A stretch of DNA of 52,474 bases from Deltaproteobacteria bacterium (GTDB lineage Bacteria; Myxococcota_A; Polyangia; Polyangiales; Sandaracinaceae), in assembly GCA_017303575.1 (NCBI GenBank), contig JAFLCL010000032.1, positions 1 through 52,474 on the forward strand, written 5' to 3'. The notes beneath the pieces are model-generated. The model made no database searches and was not told the DNA's origin. It saw only the letters and a list, made by a program, of their open reading frames with translations. A program made the translations under genes and the position numbers. Of this stretch, positions 8,263 to 16,986 are shown one piece after another. Position 1 is the stretch's first letter. The number at the start of each line of letters is the position of its first letter.

Positions 8263-9174
8263 ATGCCTCGCGTCCGCCTTCTTCGTGTCCACCACCTCGT
8301 CGTCGTCATCGCACTCGCTCCGGGCTGCGACACGACGACTCCTCCCATCGACGACGCAGGGACTCAGCTCGATGCGGCGAGCGCGCGCGATGCTGCCGAG
8401 ACGCTCCGTGACGACGCCTTCACGGCGGGCGACGCGGCGTGGGACGCCGCGACCTCGCGAGATGCGGGTGAGCGCCCGGAGGATGCCGAAGTCACGCTCG
8501 ATGCGGCGCCGGGCGCGACGCTGCCTGCCGAGCTGCTCGATCTCTCGATCTGGAAGCTGACGCTGCCCATCGGTCCGCCCGAGATGCCCATGGAGATCAC
8601 GCAGCCCGAGCTCGCCACCTACGAGATCGATCCTTGGTTCGTGCTCGTGACCGACGGCGTGCAGTTCCGCGCGAACGCGGGCGGTGTCACGACGAGCGGC
8701 TCGTCGTATCCACGCTCGGAGCTGCGCGAGATGGAGCCCGGCGGCAGCGTGCGCGCGAGCTGGTCGACGAGCTCGGGCCGCCACGAGATGCGGATTGATC
8801 AGAGCATCACGCACCTGCCGGAGGTGAAGCCTCACGTCGTCGCGGGACAGATCCACGACGCGTCAGACGACGTCGTGATGATCCGCCTCGAGGGCACGCA
8901 CCTCTTCGTCGAGGGCGGCGGAGAGGACCTCGGCACGCTCGACGCGGACTACACGCTCGGTGACCGCTTCGTGGTGCGCATCGTCGCCGAGGGCGGCCAC
9001 ATCCGCGTCGATCACGGCGACGACGGCACCTTCGAGGTCGACGTCGAGCGCGCCGCGACCGGCTGCTACTTCAAGGCCGGCGTCTACACGCAGTCGAACG
9101 TCGCCCGAGGTGACGACGCGGACGCGTACGGCGAGGTGATCGTTCACGCGCTCGACGTGACCCACACTTCGTGA
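8263..9174 (+). CDS. Alginate lyase-like lipoprotein, family PL7
   Basis: The 303-residue exported lyase has a lipobox (LAPGC, Cys22), then an Asp/Ala-rich spacer (residues 30-85) that holds the catalytic domain off the membrane. The domain (about 90-300) has all three PL7 signatures: RSELRE (151-156), QIH (196-198) and YFKAGVYTQ (269-277). PL7 enzymes cleave alginate by beta-elimination. QIH, rather than QVH, is often linked to preference for polyguluronate. Together with the lyase-like protein at 3077 it suggests polysaccharide degradation. The stop codon lies within the palindrome that follows. Confidence 0.88.
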   Translation: MPRVRLLRVHHLVVVIALAPGCDTTTPPIDDAGTQLDAASARDAAETLRDDAFTAGDAAWDAATSRDAGERPEDAEVTLDAAPGATLPAELLDLSIWKLTLPIGPPEMPMEITQPELATYEIDPWFVLVTDGVQFRANAGGVTTSGSSYPRSELREMEPGGSVRASWSTSSGRHEMRIDQSITHLPEVKPHVVAGQIHDASDDVVMIRLEGTHLFVEGGGEDLGTLDADYTLGDRFVVRIVAEGGHIRVDHGDDGTFEVDVERAATGCYFKAGVYTQSNVARGDDADAYGEVIVHALDVTHTS

Positions 9175-9197
9175 TCGCGATCGCGGTCGCGATCACG
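9170..9197. terminator. 28-bp near-perfect palindrome between convergent genes
   Basis: The left arm CGTGATCGCGATCG pairs with CGGTCGCGATCACG with one G-T type mismatch. It overlaps the stop of the alginate lyase gene and lies just beyond the end of the opposing lipoprotein gene, so it may terminate both transcripts. Confidence 0.45.
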
Positions 9198-9214
9198 TGC
9201 CGTCCTCGCGTGGG

Positions 9215-10432
9215 TCAGGGCGCCTGCGCGATGGTCACCTCCGCGAAGTTCTCGATGCCGACGAACTCGGCGCTCACGCGACGGATGAGACCGGCACCGT
9301 GGTCGAGCTGCGGCGCCTCCACGCGCACCGTGCAGACGCCGTCGCGCACGAGGGCGGCGGCCTGGTGGCCAAAGCTCGGTCCGGAGCAACCGTCACACGC
9401 CTGCGAGTCCACCGAGACCACTCGGCAGACCTGTGGCGTCTCGCTCTCGAGATGAAACCATCGAGCGTCTGCCGCATCGCAGAGGGGACCTCGTGCCAGC
9501 ACGGCGTCGCGGATCTGGAAGAACACGCCGGCCAGCCGGCGGTGGCTGCCCTGGACGCGGACACCCTCGGTCACTTCGGCGGGTGAGCCCGCGGAACCGG
9601 GCACGTAGAAGCGCACCGTGGCGTCGACGATCTCGGAGGGGGGCACGGCCCACTCCCAGGCCCAGGAATCGGCGCCGCCTGCCGCCACGAAGCGGACGTG
9701 TCCCCGTTCACCCCCGAAGCGAAGCAGGTTGCGCTCCGCGATCACCGACACGTCGGACTCGATCGAGACCTCGAAGGGTACGAGCGGCGAGATGTTGTCG
9801 AACCGCAGGTCCTCGCCGTGCTCGTCGAGCAGCGCCAGCGGGAGGGTGACCTGGGTCCCGGTGGCCGCGAACGACGCGACATCGTCACCTCCACAGCGCT
9901 CGGTGCCGCCAAGGCGTGGACGCGCGTCTTCGTTCACCTCGACCCGAAGCGTCGCGTGGAGCGCGGTGCGTGTCCCAGGGGGAGCACCGTCCGCGCAGCC
10001 AGCGTCGCCGTGGACGTACACGCCGCGCACGTGGACCTCCGCGACGCCCGCCGTGCGTGTGCGGAGCACGACCTCGCCGTCTCGGAGCTCTGCGGCGACA
10101 GGCGCGTCCACATCCAACGTGTCGATGTGCTCGACGGACACGGTCCCGCTCGGCCTCTGGCACACCCGCGGTGGGGTGAACGCGATCGCGTACTCGTCGG
10201 GAACGCCGCTCGCGCGCAAGAGGCGAACGGGCCTCACGACGGTCGCGGTCCCCGCGTCGTCGAGTCGGAGCTGGACGGAACGTCTGCTGACCAGCTCGCG
10301 CGCGAGCGTGAGCCGCGACCGTGCGTGATCGAGCGCGGGACGCCCACCCGCGACCGTCGGCGCACCGCAGCCGACGAGGAGCAACGCACACGCCGCCGAG
10401 GGTGCTCGAAGACGGCGACCGTGGAACGGCAT
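9215..10432 (-). CDS. Putative lipoprotein of unknown function
   Basis: The 405-residue product begins with a signal peptide ending in a lipobox (ALLLVGC). The mature protein is beta-strand rich with spaced cysteines, including a CDGCSG pair late in the sequence, and no recognised catalytic motif. It starts 11 nt after the malic enzyme stop codon, so the two are probably co-transcribed, though a functional link is not obvious. The frame remains open far upstream inside the malic enzyme gene, but the ATG at 10432 gives the signal peptide and avoids overlap. An envelope location is likely. Confidence 0.7.
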   Translation of the reverse strand: MPFHGRRLRAPSAACALLLVGCGAPTVAGGRPALDHARSRLTLARELVSRRSVQLRLDDAGTATVVRPVRLLRASGVPDEYAIAFTPPRVCQRPSGTVSVEHIDTLDVDAPVAAELRDGEVVLRTRTAGVAEVHVRGVYVHGDAGCADGAPPGTRTALHATLRVEVNEDARPRLGGTERCGGDDVASFAATGTQVTLPLALLDEHGEDLRFDNISPLVPFEVSIESDVSVIAERNLLRFGGERGHVRFVAAGGADSWAWEWAVPPSEIVDATVRFYVPGSAGSPAEVTEGVRVQGSHRRLAGVFFQIRDAVLARGPLCDAADARWFHLESETPQVCRVVSVDSQACDGCSGPSFGHQAAALVRDGVCTVRVEAPQLDHGAGLIRRVSAEFVGIENFAEVTIAQAP

Positions 10433-10443
10433 GACCGCTCGCC

Positions 10444-12168
10444 TCAGCCCGCGACGAAGGGCAGGTAACGCGGTCGCCAGAAGTGCGCCCGCACGTACGG
10501 CTCGATCGCGCTCCGATCGATGCGCGTGCTCGTCGCGACACCGTCGGCGTATGCCTGCGCGATCACCGCGCAGGTGACCGCGATCGAGACCTCGCGGAGC
10601 TCCGAGACCGGCGGGTACACGAGCCCGTGACGCAGATGCAGCTTCGCGGTGTAGTCGGCGAGGGCGCGCGAGGCGGCCATCACCATCGCGTCGGTCACCT
10701 CCGTCGCGTTCGAGAGGATCGCGCCGAAGCCCAGCCCCGGGAAGATGAACGCGTTGTTGCCCTGCCCGATCTCGACGAGCTCGCCCGAGGGTGCGCGCAC
10801 GGGCGCGTAGGGACTTCCGGTCGCCACGATCGCGCGGTGATCGCTCCAGCGAAGGAGCTCCTCGGGGCTCGCCTCGCAGGCGCTCGTGGGGTTCGAGAGC
10901 GGAAAGATCACCGGGCGCTCCGTGTTCTTCGTCATCGCGCGCACGTGCGCTTCGGTGAACGAGCCGGGCTGGCCGGAGAGGCCCAGCAGGATCGTCGCAC
11001 CGCTCTTCTCGATCGTCTGGAGGAGATCGGGCGCCGTGCCGTCTCGTCCCCAACCCGCGATCGCCGCGAGCGGCTTCGCGAGCGTGCTTTTGTAGTCCTC
11101 CATCGCGCGGCCCTCGAGCAAGAGGCCCTTGGAGTCGAGCACGAAGAGCCGCGAGAGCGCCTCGTCACGCGTGAGCCCATCGGCCATGAGGCCATCGCGC
11201 ATCGCCCACGCCACGCCCGCGCCACCTGCGCCCGCGCCGTACACGACGATGCGCTGATCCGACAAGCGCTCGCCGCGCAGCTTGCACGCCGAGAGCACAC
11301 CCGCGAGCGCGACGGCCCCCGTGCCTTGGATGTCGTCGTTGAACGAAGGGAGCACCTTGCGGTAGCGCTCGAGCACCGTGAACGCGGTGTCCTTCGAGAG
11401 GTCCTCCCACTGGAGGATCGCGCGCGGGTAGCGGTTGCGAACGGCCTCGACGAACCTGTCGACGAACGCGAGGTACGGCTCGCCCTTGAGGCGCGCGTGC
11501 GTGACGCCGAGGTAGGAAGAGTGCTCGCGCAGATCGACACGATCGGTGCCCACGTCGAGGCCCACCGGCAGCGATCGGTAGGGGCTCACGCCGCCGCCCG
11601 CCGTGTAGAGAGCGAGCTTGCCGATCGCGATCGCGAGGCCGCCGTAGCCCTGATCGCCGATGCCGAGGATCGCGCTCGAGTCGGTCGCGACGATCATGCG
11701 GACGTCGTCGTAGAACGAGTTGTCGAACGCGCTGGCAGCCCGCTCGATGTTGCGCGTGGAGAGCGAGATGCCGCGCGGCGACTGGTAGTGCTGCGAGAAG
11801 CCCTGCACCGCCTCGCCGACGGTCGGCGTGTAGATGATCGGCATCATCTCTGCGAGGTGTCGCTCGAGCACCGCGTAGAAGAGCAGCTCGTTGCGCTCCT
11901 GGAGGTTGCGGAGGAACTGGTACTTCGAGAGCGGTGTGGGCTGCGTGGCGTACGCGGCGCTCACGCGCGCGACCTGCGCCTCGAGGTTCGTGAGCCGCGG
12001 CGGCAAGAGACCATCGAGCCCCAGCGCGATGCGCTCGTCCTCCGGGAACGACGTGCCCTTGTTCGTGGCCGCGAGCCTCAGCACCGCATGCCCGCGCACG
12101 AACACGCGCATCTTCTCGGTGCCATCGGGCTCACGAAACGTCTCGAAGTAGCGGCTCAGCTTGGCCAT
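10444..12168 (-). CDS. NAD-dependent malic enzyme
   Basis: The 574-residue enzyme oxidatively decarboxylates malate to pyruvate and CO2 and feeds reducing power to the cell. The N-terminal domain has MPIIYTPTVGEA with the catalytic Tyr. The family signature is FNDDIQGTGAVALAGVL, and the cofactor fold is VVYGAGAGGAGVAWAM. The 570-residue length and DREHSSYLG-type region match the large, SfcA/MaeA-like class, usually NAD-preferring. The cofactor choice is inferred. Start ATG 12168 is preferred over an upstream in-frame codon at 12276 because homologous sequence begins there and a TATAGG hexamer lies 7 nt before it. Confidence 0.93.
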   Translation of the reverse strand: MAKLSRYFETFREPDGTEKMRVFVRGHAVLRLAATNKGTSFPEDERIALGLDGLLPPRLTNLEAQVARVSAAYATQPTPLSKYQFLRNLQERNELLFYAVLERHLAEMMPIIYTPTVGEAVQGFSQHYQSPRGISLSTRNIERAASAFDNSFYDDVRMIVATDSSAILGIGDQGYGGLAIAIGKLALYTAGGGVSPYRSLPVGLDVGTDRVDLREHSSYLGVTHARLKGEPYLAFVDRFVEAVRNRYPRAILQWEDLSKDTAFTVLERYRKVLPSFNDDIQGTGAVALAGVLSACKLRGERLSDQRIVVYGAGAGGAGVAWAMRDGLMADGLTRDEALSRLFVLDSKGLLLEGRAMEDYKSTLAKPLAAIAGWGRDGTAPDLLQTIEKSGATILLGLSGQPGSFTEAHVRAMTKNTERPVIFPLSNPTSACEASPEELLRWSDHRAIVATGSPYAPVRAPSGELVEIGQGNNAFIFPGLGFGAILSNATEVTDAMVMAASRALADYTAKLHLRHGLVYPPVSELREVSIAVTCAVIAQAYADGVATSTRIDRSAIEPYVRAHFWRPRYLPFVAG

Positions 12169-12175
12169 GGGGCGA

Positions 12176-12181
12176 CCTATA
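12176..12181 (-). promoter_or_regulatory. Candidate leaderless -10 (TATAGG) of malic enzyme gene
   Basis: On the minus strand TATAGG ends 7 nt before the ATG at 12168. It departs from the TANNNT pattern at the last base but has the same spacing. Confidence 0.35.
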
Positions 12182-12345
12182 CCCCCGAGGCGCCGATCGA
12201 CGCACGACACCACGGAGCCGACCGATGGCGGCCACGAGCGCCTCGCGGACGCCCCTTCGAAATCGCGGAGTGTCACGTGCTCGCTGCGCTAGAGTCGCTG
12301 CCGCACGGGCGAGCCGGACGCCAGCCCGCGGCCACGGGGTCCACC

Positions 12346-14046
12346 ATGAAGCACGCGATCATCACCGGGGCCTGCGAGACGTCTCTTCGGCGGGTGGGCG
12401 CGGGGGTGACGAGCCTGATCGTCCTGAGCCTCGGCGCCGGCTGCGCGGTGGCGTTGCCGTACTTTGAGCTCGAGATCGAGGTCTGCGACAACACGCGGGA
12501 CGACGACAGGGACGGCCTGCTCGACTGCGCAGACCCAGACTGCGACGGCACGTGTGCCGAGAGTGGCGCGCTGTGCTCGGACGAGCGCGACAACGATCGA
12601 GATGGCGACGTCGACTGGCGCGACCCTCAGTGCTGGAGCGAAGTCGCGCGCACGGAGATCGACACGTGCACGTCGATCCAGGGCGGGGAGTGGTCGTTCC
12701 CACCCGAGCTCGGTCGAGCCTGGGTGCTCGACGCCGGCGACGTCCGCGTCGACACGCTCACGGATGGGCGCGCGGTCCTGGTCGGTCCCAGCGATGGCGT
12801 CGGCGCGATCAGCACGCGCGCGACGACGACGGGTGCCTACCGCGCCGCCGAGATCGACCTGGAGCTCGCGTACTGGCCGAGCGGAGGATCGATTCGTCTC
12901 GAGCTTCCCGATCCGCGTGCGACGGCGGGCGAGCTCTCCGAGGCGGAGTACGCAGCGAGAGTGGTCGCGGAGGGGCGGTGGGAGGTCTCGGCGACTCTGA
13001 ACCCCGATCTGCCCCTGGAGACCACGCTGATCGAAGTGCTCGCTCCCACGGACTCGCCGCTGCTTCTCACGGTGCGCGCGCGTCCGGCCCAGGCGTGGGA
13101 GCTCTTGGGGCCCGAGGGTGAACCGCTCTGGGGTTACACGCTCACGAGCTCGCAGCGCGACGAGCCCTTCGTGCTGAGCTTGGTCTTGCGCCGCGAGGCG
13201 GGCTTGGTCGATGCCCGCGTCGCGAGACCGAACTGGAACCCCTGCGGCGACGGCGTCGATCGGCCCCAGCTGGATCTCGTCACGAGCGACTTCGAGGGCA
13301 CTCACGTCGCGGCCGCCGCCGAGCCAGATGGCTCCGTCTGCATGTTGATCTACGGATCGGGGCCCCTTCACTGGCGGCGCCAGCGGCGCGGGGCGCCTTC
13401 GAGCGAGATGCTCGGCGTCGCGGAAGAGAGCGGCGCGAGCGACGTTCGTTGGATGTACATCGACGAGGCGGGCGCCGTTCATGCGGTCGCCGAGGTCGGC
13501 GGGACGCTCGAGCGGTTGGACGCGAGCGCGTGTGGGGCGACGCTCGTGCGCGACCCCGCGCCGATCACGGTGACCAGCCCGGCGGGGACGCAGCTCACGC
13601 CGGTCGCGTTCGCGGGAGGCGTGCTGGGCGAGGCGATCCTCTTCGAGATGCGATCGGGAGGTGCCTCGGAGCTCGCGACGGCCGTGCCCGTCGAGGGGAG
13701 CCGACACACGTTCGCTCTCGGCGAGGGCAGCGCCCAGACCCACTTCAACGGCACTCCGAGTCGGGTCGGCCACCACTGGGTGGTGCCCAGGCAGGACGTG
13801 AACGACAGCATCACGATGCGTACGATCGGCGATGCGGAGCCCTTTGCGAGCGCAGCCGCATCCCGTGTTCCAGGCACGTGGGAGAACAGCTTCCCGGGCA
13901 CGATCGTCTGGTTGCCGGGAGACGCCACGGACGAGATCGAGGGGCTGTGGATCCGCAGCGTGCGTGTGCCCGATCCCGCGCGTCTCCCCTACAGCCTCGC
14001 GTGGGGGCTGATGATGACGCGCATCACCGTTCGCCCCCCCGAGTAG
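12346..14046 (+). CDS. Large lipoprotein with Cys/Asp-rich N-terminal motif
   Basis: The 566-residue product has a signal peptide and lipobox (LSLGAGC). The mature N-terminus has closely spaced Cys and Asp residues (ENTRDDDRDGLLDCADPDC-like run, then DERDNDRDGDVDW), recalling calcium-binding thrombospondin-type-3 or MopE-like segments. The remaining roughly 450 residues are beta-rich and unlike any family I recognise. It is probably outer-membrane anchored. The ATG at 12346 follows a 50-nt leader after a TAGAGT hexamer (12290-12295). A much longer frame opens upstream, but that part is the antisense of malic enzyme. Confidence 0.65.
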   Translation: MKHAIITGACETSLRRVGAGVTSLIVLSLGAGCAVALPYFELEIEVCDNTRDDDRDGLLDCADPDCDGTCAESGALCSDERDNDRDGDVDWRDPQCWSEVARTEIDTCTSIQGGEWSFPPELGRAWVLDAGDVRVDTLTDGRAVLVGPSDGVGAISTRATTTGAYRAAEIDLELAYWPSGGSIRLELPDPRATAGELSEAEYAARVVAEGRWEVSATLNPDLPLETTLIEVLAPTDSPLLLTVRARPAQAWELLGPEGEPLWGYTLTSSQRDEPFVLSLVLRREAGLVDARVARPNWNPCGDGVDRPQLDLVTSDFEGTHVAAAAEPDGSVCMLIYGSGPLHWRRQRRGAPSSEMLGVAEESGASDVRWMYIDEAGAVHAVAEVGGTLERLDASACGATLVRDPAPITVTSPAGTQLTPVAFAGGVLGEAILFEMRSGGASELATAVPVEGSRHTFALGEGSAQTHFNGTPSRVGHHWVVPRQDVNDSITMRTIGDAEPFASAAASRVPGTWENSFPGTIVWLPGDATDEIEGLWIRSVRVPDPARLPYSLAWGLMMTRITVRPPE

Positions 14047-14130
14047 ACCACTCGGACACAGCCCAGCCCGCGAAGGCGAGCGACGCGCCGATGCCGCGGA
14101 GAGCCCGGCATCGAACCGAGGCGTTTGGGC

Positions 14131-14136
14131 TACCCT
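14131..14136 (+). promoter_or_regulatory. Possible -10 (TACCCT) upstream of the sucrase/ferredoxin-like gene
   Basis: TACCCT lies in the 212-bp gap before the gene at 14259. Transcription would start near 14143, giving a leader of about 115 nt. That leader holds a 38-codon frame (14146-14262) overlapping the downstream GTG by 4 nt, of doubtful reality. Confidence 0.25.
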
Positions 14137-14258
14137 GCGCCTCGCATGAAGCACGGACGATCACGGGCCGCGGGTGCCCTCCTCCTGATCGCGATCCGTC
14201 CGAAGCCATCCTCGTCCCCGCCCCCCTCGGCCCGCGGAGCTGATCGGCGCGGCCTCGC

Positions 14259-15152
14259 GTGAGCACGCCCACCTACTGCTCGCTCCTCGCCGCCGCCGCG
14301 AGGGAGCCGCTCGCGGGCACGGCGAGCCATGGTCGCGGGTGCATCGTGGTCGCGTACCCGAAGCGGCTCTGGGGTCCCAACGTGCTCAGTGCCGAAGGCC
14401 TGCCGGTCGCGCTCGTCGACGCGTTGGTCGACGCGCAGGAGCGGTTCGACGTGGTGACGCGCTTCGTCGCGGGGGACAGCGCCGAGCGCACCGAGATCAC
14501 GTTCTATCCCGCGGCAGTGCGCTTCTCGGACGTGCCGATCGAGGCCGCGGCCGATGTGGTCACGGGCTACGTGAGCGGCTCGCTCACGCGCGGCGAGCTC
14601 GTGACGCGCCCGATGCTGCTCACGTGCACGCACGGCCAGCGTGATCGCTGCTGCGCGCGCTTCGGCCTCGCGCTGATGGACGCGATGCGCGCGTGCGAGA
14701 ACGTCGGCGCGATCGACGTGCGCGAGGCGAGCCACCTCGGCGGCGATCGGTTCGCGCCCACGGTGATGATCCTTCCGTCGGGCCACGTGTACGGGCACCT
14801 CACGCCCGAGGACGCGCCTCTCTTGATCGAAGCCGCGCGGGGAGGGGCGCCCCTGCTCGCGCGCTTCCGCGGATCGTTCTGGCGCGACGTGCGCGCGCAG
14901 CTCGCCGACGTCGCCGCGTTCGGTCTCTCGCGCGAGGGTGAAGCGCCCCCCACACTCTCGAGCATCGACGTGACCGAGCTCGACGACACCCACAGCGAGC
15001 TGTCGTTCCGCGCGAGCTGGGCCGATCGATCGCAGGCTGTTCGCGTGCGCTGCGTGCGTGAGCACCGCCGCGTTTATGGCGACTGCCGCGCCGCCGACGC
15101 GAAGCGCACGGGCGGTCTCGACGCGTGGCGCATCGAGAACGTGAGCACTTGA
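14259..15152 (+). CDS. Sucrase/ferredoxin-like (thioredoxin-fold [2Fe-2S]) family protein
   Basis: The 297-residue protein matches the Suc_Fer-like family (PF06999). The key region is CTHGQRDRCCARFG, holding cysteines of the thioredoxin-like ferredoxin fold, followed by SHLGGDRFAPTVMILPSG and VYGHLTPED. An N-terminal cysteine (TYCSLLA) and a C-terminal YGDC complete the set. The family is thought to bind a [2Fe-2S] cluster, but no reaction is established. It is cytoplasmic, with no signal peptide. The GTG start is chosen because homologous sequence begins there. Confidence 0.82.
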   Translation: MSTPTYCSLLAAAAREPLAGTASHGRGCIVVAYPKRLWGPNVLSAEGLPVALVDALVDAQERFDVVTRFVAGDSAERTEITFYPAAVRFSDVPIEAAADVVTGYVSGSLTRGELVTRPMLLTCTHGQRDRCCARFGLALMDAMRACENVGAIDVREASHLGGDRFAPTVMILPSGHVYGHLTPEDAPLLIEAARGGAPLLARFRGSFWRDVRAQLADVAAFGLSREGEAPPTLSSIDVTELDDTHSELSFRASWADRSQAVRVRCVREHRRVYGDCRAADAKRTGGLDAWRIENVST

Positions 15153-15322
15153 GACCGAGCGTTCGCCGCGGAGCACGCTCACGAGGCGCGTCACGTGCGC
15201 GTCAGCGACCGAGGACTCCAGGGATGTCGGCGGCGCCGTACATCGGCACGTCGAGGTTCTTTCCTTCGGCCGTCGAGGAGCCGGATTGGGCCGTCGCGTG
15301 TGGTTCCGTCACGCCGAGCGAG

Positions 15323-15352
15323 GAGCACTGTCGGTCCGGACCGACGGTGCTC
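15323..15352. promoter_or_regulatory. 30-bp palindrome upstream of a lipoprotein gene
   Basis: Two 15-bp arms (starting GAGCACTGTCGG and ending CGACGGTGCTC) meet at GGTCCGGACC with a single T/C mismatch and no separate loop. It lies 46 bp before the ATG at 15398 and 31 bp before the TAGCGT hexamer, a suitable place for a dimeric regulator. It could instead terminate the upstream gene. Confidence 0.45.
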
Positions 15353-15383
15353 GGGTACCGCTCGGCCCCGCGTCGCCTCGTGA

Positions 15384-15389
15384 TAGCGT
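15384..15389 (+). promoter_or_regulatory. Candidate leaderless extended -10 (TGATAGCGT)
   Basis: TAGCGT, preceded by TGA as an extended -10, ends 8 nt before the ATG at 15398. Confidence 0.45.
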
Positions 15390-15397
15390 CGCGCGCC

Positions 15398-15820
15398 ATG
15401 CGTTCGTCTCTCTTCGTCTCGTTGCTCGTCTCGCTCGCGGGCCTCTCTGCGTGCGGTCCCGGCGTGGATCGCCAGGGCTCGCTCACGCGTCTTCGCTCGG
15501 CCATCGACGCCGAGGTCGCCGACGCCGTCGTGCTCGAGGATCACAACCAGCTCGCCGAGGACGTCAGCAACAGCGGCGCGCTCGAGGGCATGTTCCAGCA
15601 CGAGCTGAGCGAGGCGCTCGGTCGCGGCACCAACTGCGGCGTCAACGAGCTCTGCGCACGACACGACTTCCGCGCGACCGATTGGGTGTACGAGATCGGC
15701 CACGCGCCCGGCGACCCCGAGCTGAGCGCAGGCCCCACCCTGATCGTCGGCTTCGACTCCACGGGCCGCGTCGATCGCACCTTCTATCTCACGCGCCGCA
15801 CGCCCGCGGCCGCTCGCTGA
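15398..15820 (+). CDS. Small lipoprotein of unknown function
   Basis: The 140-residue product has a short signal peptide and lipobox (SLAGLSAC). The mature part is acidic in its first half, then has two cysteines (TNCGVNELC), which could form a disulfide. It ends with a strand-rich segment (LIVGFDSTGRVDRTFYL). No family was recognised. The same frame is open upstream, but ATG 15398 matches the signal peptide and the -10 spacing. It lies 42 nt before the bestrophin gene on the same strand, so the two may share a transcript. Confidence 0.65.
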   Translation: MRSSLFVSLLVSLAGLSACGPGVDRQGSLTRLRSAIDAEVADAVVLEDHNQLAEDVSNSGALEGMFQHELSEALGRGTNCGVNELCARHDFRATDWVYEIGHAPGDPELSAGPTLIVGFDSTGRVDRTFYLTRRTPAAAR

Positions 15821-15862
15821 GCGGAGGCGCCTCGTGAACGCGTTCTCGGGAGGGTCTGCGCC

Positions 15863-16825
15863 ATGATGGTCCCCAAGCAGCACAGCTGGCTGCGCCTCAT
15901 CTTCCGCTACCGCGGCACCGAGCTGCCTCGCACGAAGTGGCGCATCGCGGGGGTCGTCCTGCTCGCGTGCGGTGTCACCGCCGCCGAGCTGATGCTCGAG
16001 GACACCCAGTTCCACACCGATCTGCACCCGCTGCCGTTCACGCTCGTCGGCATCGCGCTCTCCATCTTCCTCGGCTTCCGCAACAGCTCCGCGTACGACC
16101 GCTGGTGGGAAGGTCGCAAGCTCTGGGGCTCGCTCATCAACACCACGCGCTCGATGGCGCGTCAGGTGCTGACCCTCATCAGCGAGGTGCCCGAGGGGCG
16201 CACGCTCTCGAGCGCGGAGAAGAAGGAGATCACGACACTCCAGACCGAGCTCGTGCGACGCATCATCGCGTTCACGCACGCCCTTCGGTTGAGCCTCCGT
16301 GACATCGACGACCTGAAGGACCTCGAGCCGTTCCTGCCGAAGGACGAGATCGAGGCGCTGAAGACCGAGACCAACAAGCCCTCCGCCATCAGCAAGGGCA
16401 CGGCGGATCGCATCCAGGTCGCGTGGAGCAAGGGCTGGATCCACCCGCTGCACGTGGGGATCCTCGAGCAGTCGCTCGTCACGCTGACGGACATCCAGGG
16501 CGCGTGCGAGCGCATCAAGAGCACGCCGATCCCGATGACGTACACCACGCTCATCCACCGCATCGTCGCCGTGTACTGCTACGGCCTCCCGTTCGGGGTG
16601 GTGAGCGAGGTGGGCGCGCTGACGCCGATCGTCGTGCTCGTCGTGAGCTACGCGTTCTTCGGCCTCGACACGATCGGCGACGAGATCGAGCAGCCCTTCG
16701 GCTACGACGACAACGATCTGCCGCTCGATCAGATGAGCCGCCTCATCGAGGTGAACCTGCGTCAGCGCATCGGCGAGACCGACCTGCCGCCGCTCCTCAA
16801 GCCCGTGGACGAGTACCTCAGCTGA
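15863..16825 (+). CDS. Bestrophin-family anion channel
   Basis: The 320-residue membrane protein belongs to the bestrophin/UPF0187 family, pentameric chloride/anion channels of the inner membrane. Membrane segments lie near residues 28-45, 57-72, 215-235 and 240-260. Signature stretches are FLGFRNSSAYDRWWEGRKLWG early and FGLDTIGDEIEQPFGYDDNDLPLD late; the latter lines the cytosolic part of the pore. The start is ATG-ATG with an upstream GGGAGGG Shine-Dalgarno sequence about 9 nt away, so this gene is leadered. Confidence 0.9.
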   Translation: MMVPKQHSWLRLIFRYRGTELPRTKWRIAGVVLLACGVTAAELMLEDTQFHTDLHPLPFTLVGIALSIFLGFRNSSAYDRWWEGRKLWGSLINTTRSMARQVLTLISEVPEGRTLSSAEKKEITTLQTELVRRIIAFTHALRLSLRDIDDLKDLEPFLPKDEIEALKTETNKPSAISKGTADRIQVAWSKGWIHPLHVGILEQSLVTLTDIQGACERIKSTPIPMTYTTLIHRIVAVYCYGLPFGVVSEVGALTPIVVLVVSYAFFGLDTIGDEIEQPFGYDDNDLPLDQMSRLIEVNLRQRIGETDLPPLLKPVDEYLS

Positions 16826-16878
16826 CGGCCTCTCGCCGGACGAGAAATGCGGAGCGCTCGCCGTACGTTCCGGTGCTC

Positions 16879-16929
16879 GACCCAAGGTTTCGTGAAGAAG
16901 CGTGGGTCCGAGGGACATTCTCAGGTCCC
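16879..16929 (+). promoter_or_regulatory. Two small hairpins in the leader of the S8 protease gene
   Basis: GACCCA (16879-16884) pairs with TGGGTC (16903-16908). GGGAC (16912-16916) pairs with GTCCC (16925-16929). They immediately precede the short Cys-rich upstream frame at 16936. Confidence 0.3.
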
Positions 16930-16935
16930 CAGCGC

Positions 16936-16986
16936 ATGATGACGTGTCGCTGTTGCCGAGAGCTCTCTCTTCGGGAGGCCCCATGA
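16936..16986 (+). other. Possible 16-aa Cys-rich upstream ORF (leader peptide)
   Basis: The frame MMTCRCCRELSLREAP ends in a TGA that overlaps the protease ATG at 16983 as ATGA. Three cysteines in four positions (CRCC) recall cysteine-responsive leader peptides. Its third codon positions are less GC-rich than those of neighbouring genes, so it may be chance. Confidence 0.3.

Noticed and set aside
10483..12345. Very long plus-strand open frame running into the lipoprotein gene at 12346
   Set aside because: It is antisense to malic enzyme and has Arg/Ala/His-rich shadow composition. High GC makes long antisense frames common.
14146..14262. 38-codon frame overlapping the sucrase/ferredoxin-like GTG by 4 nt
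   Set aside because: The -10-like TACCCT is 9 nt away and the peptide is low-complexity (Ser/Pro-rich). Support is too weak, so it was kept only as a note with the promoter entry.
15202..15399. Minus-strand frame ending NLDVPMYGAADIPGVLGR
   Set aside because: The end looks protein-like, but there is no plausible start apart from one inside the palindromic CATG of the opposing gene start.
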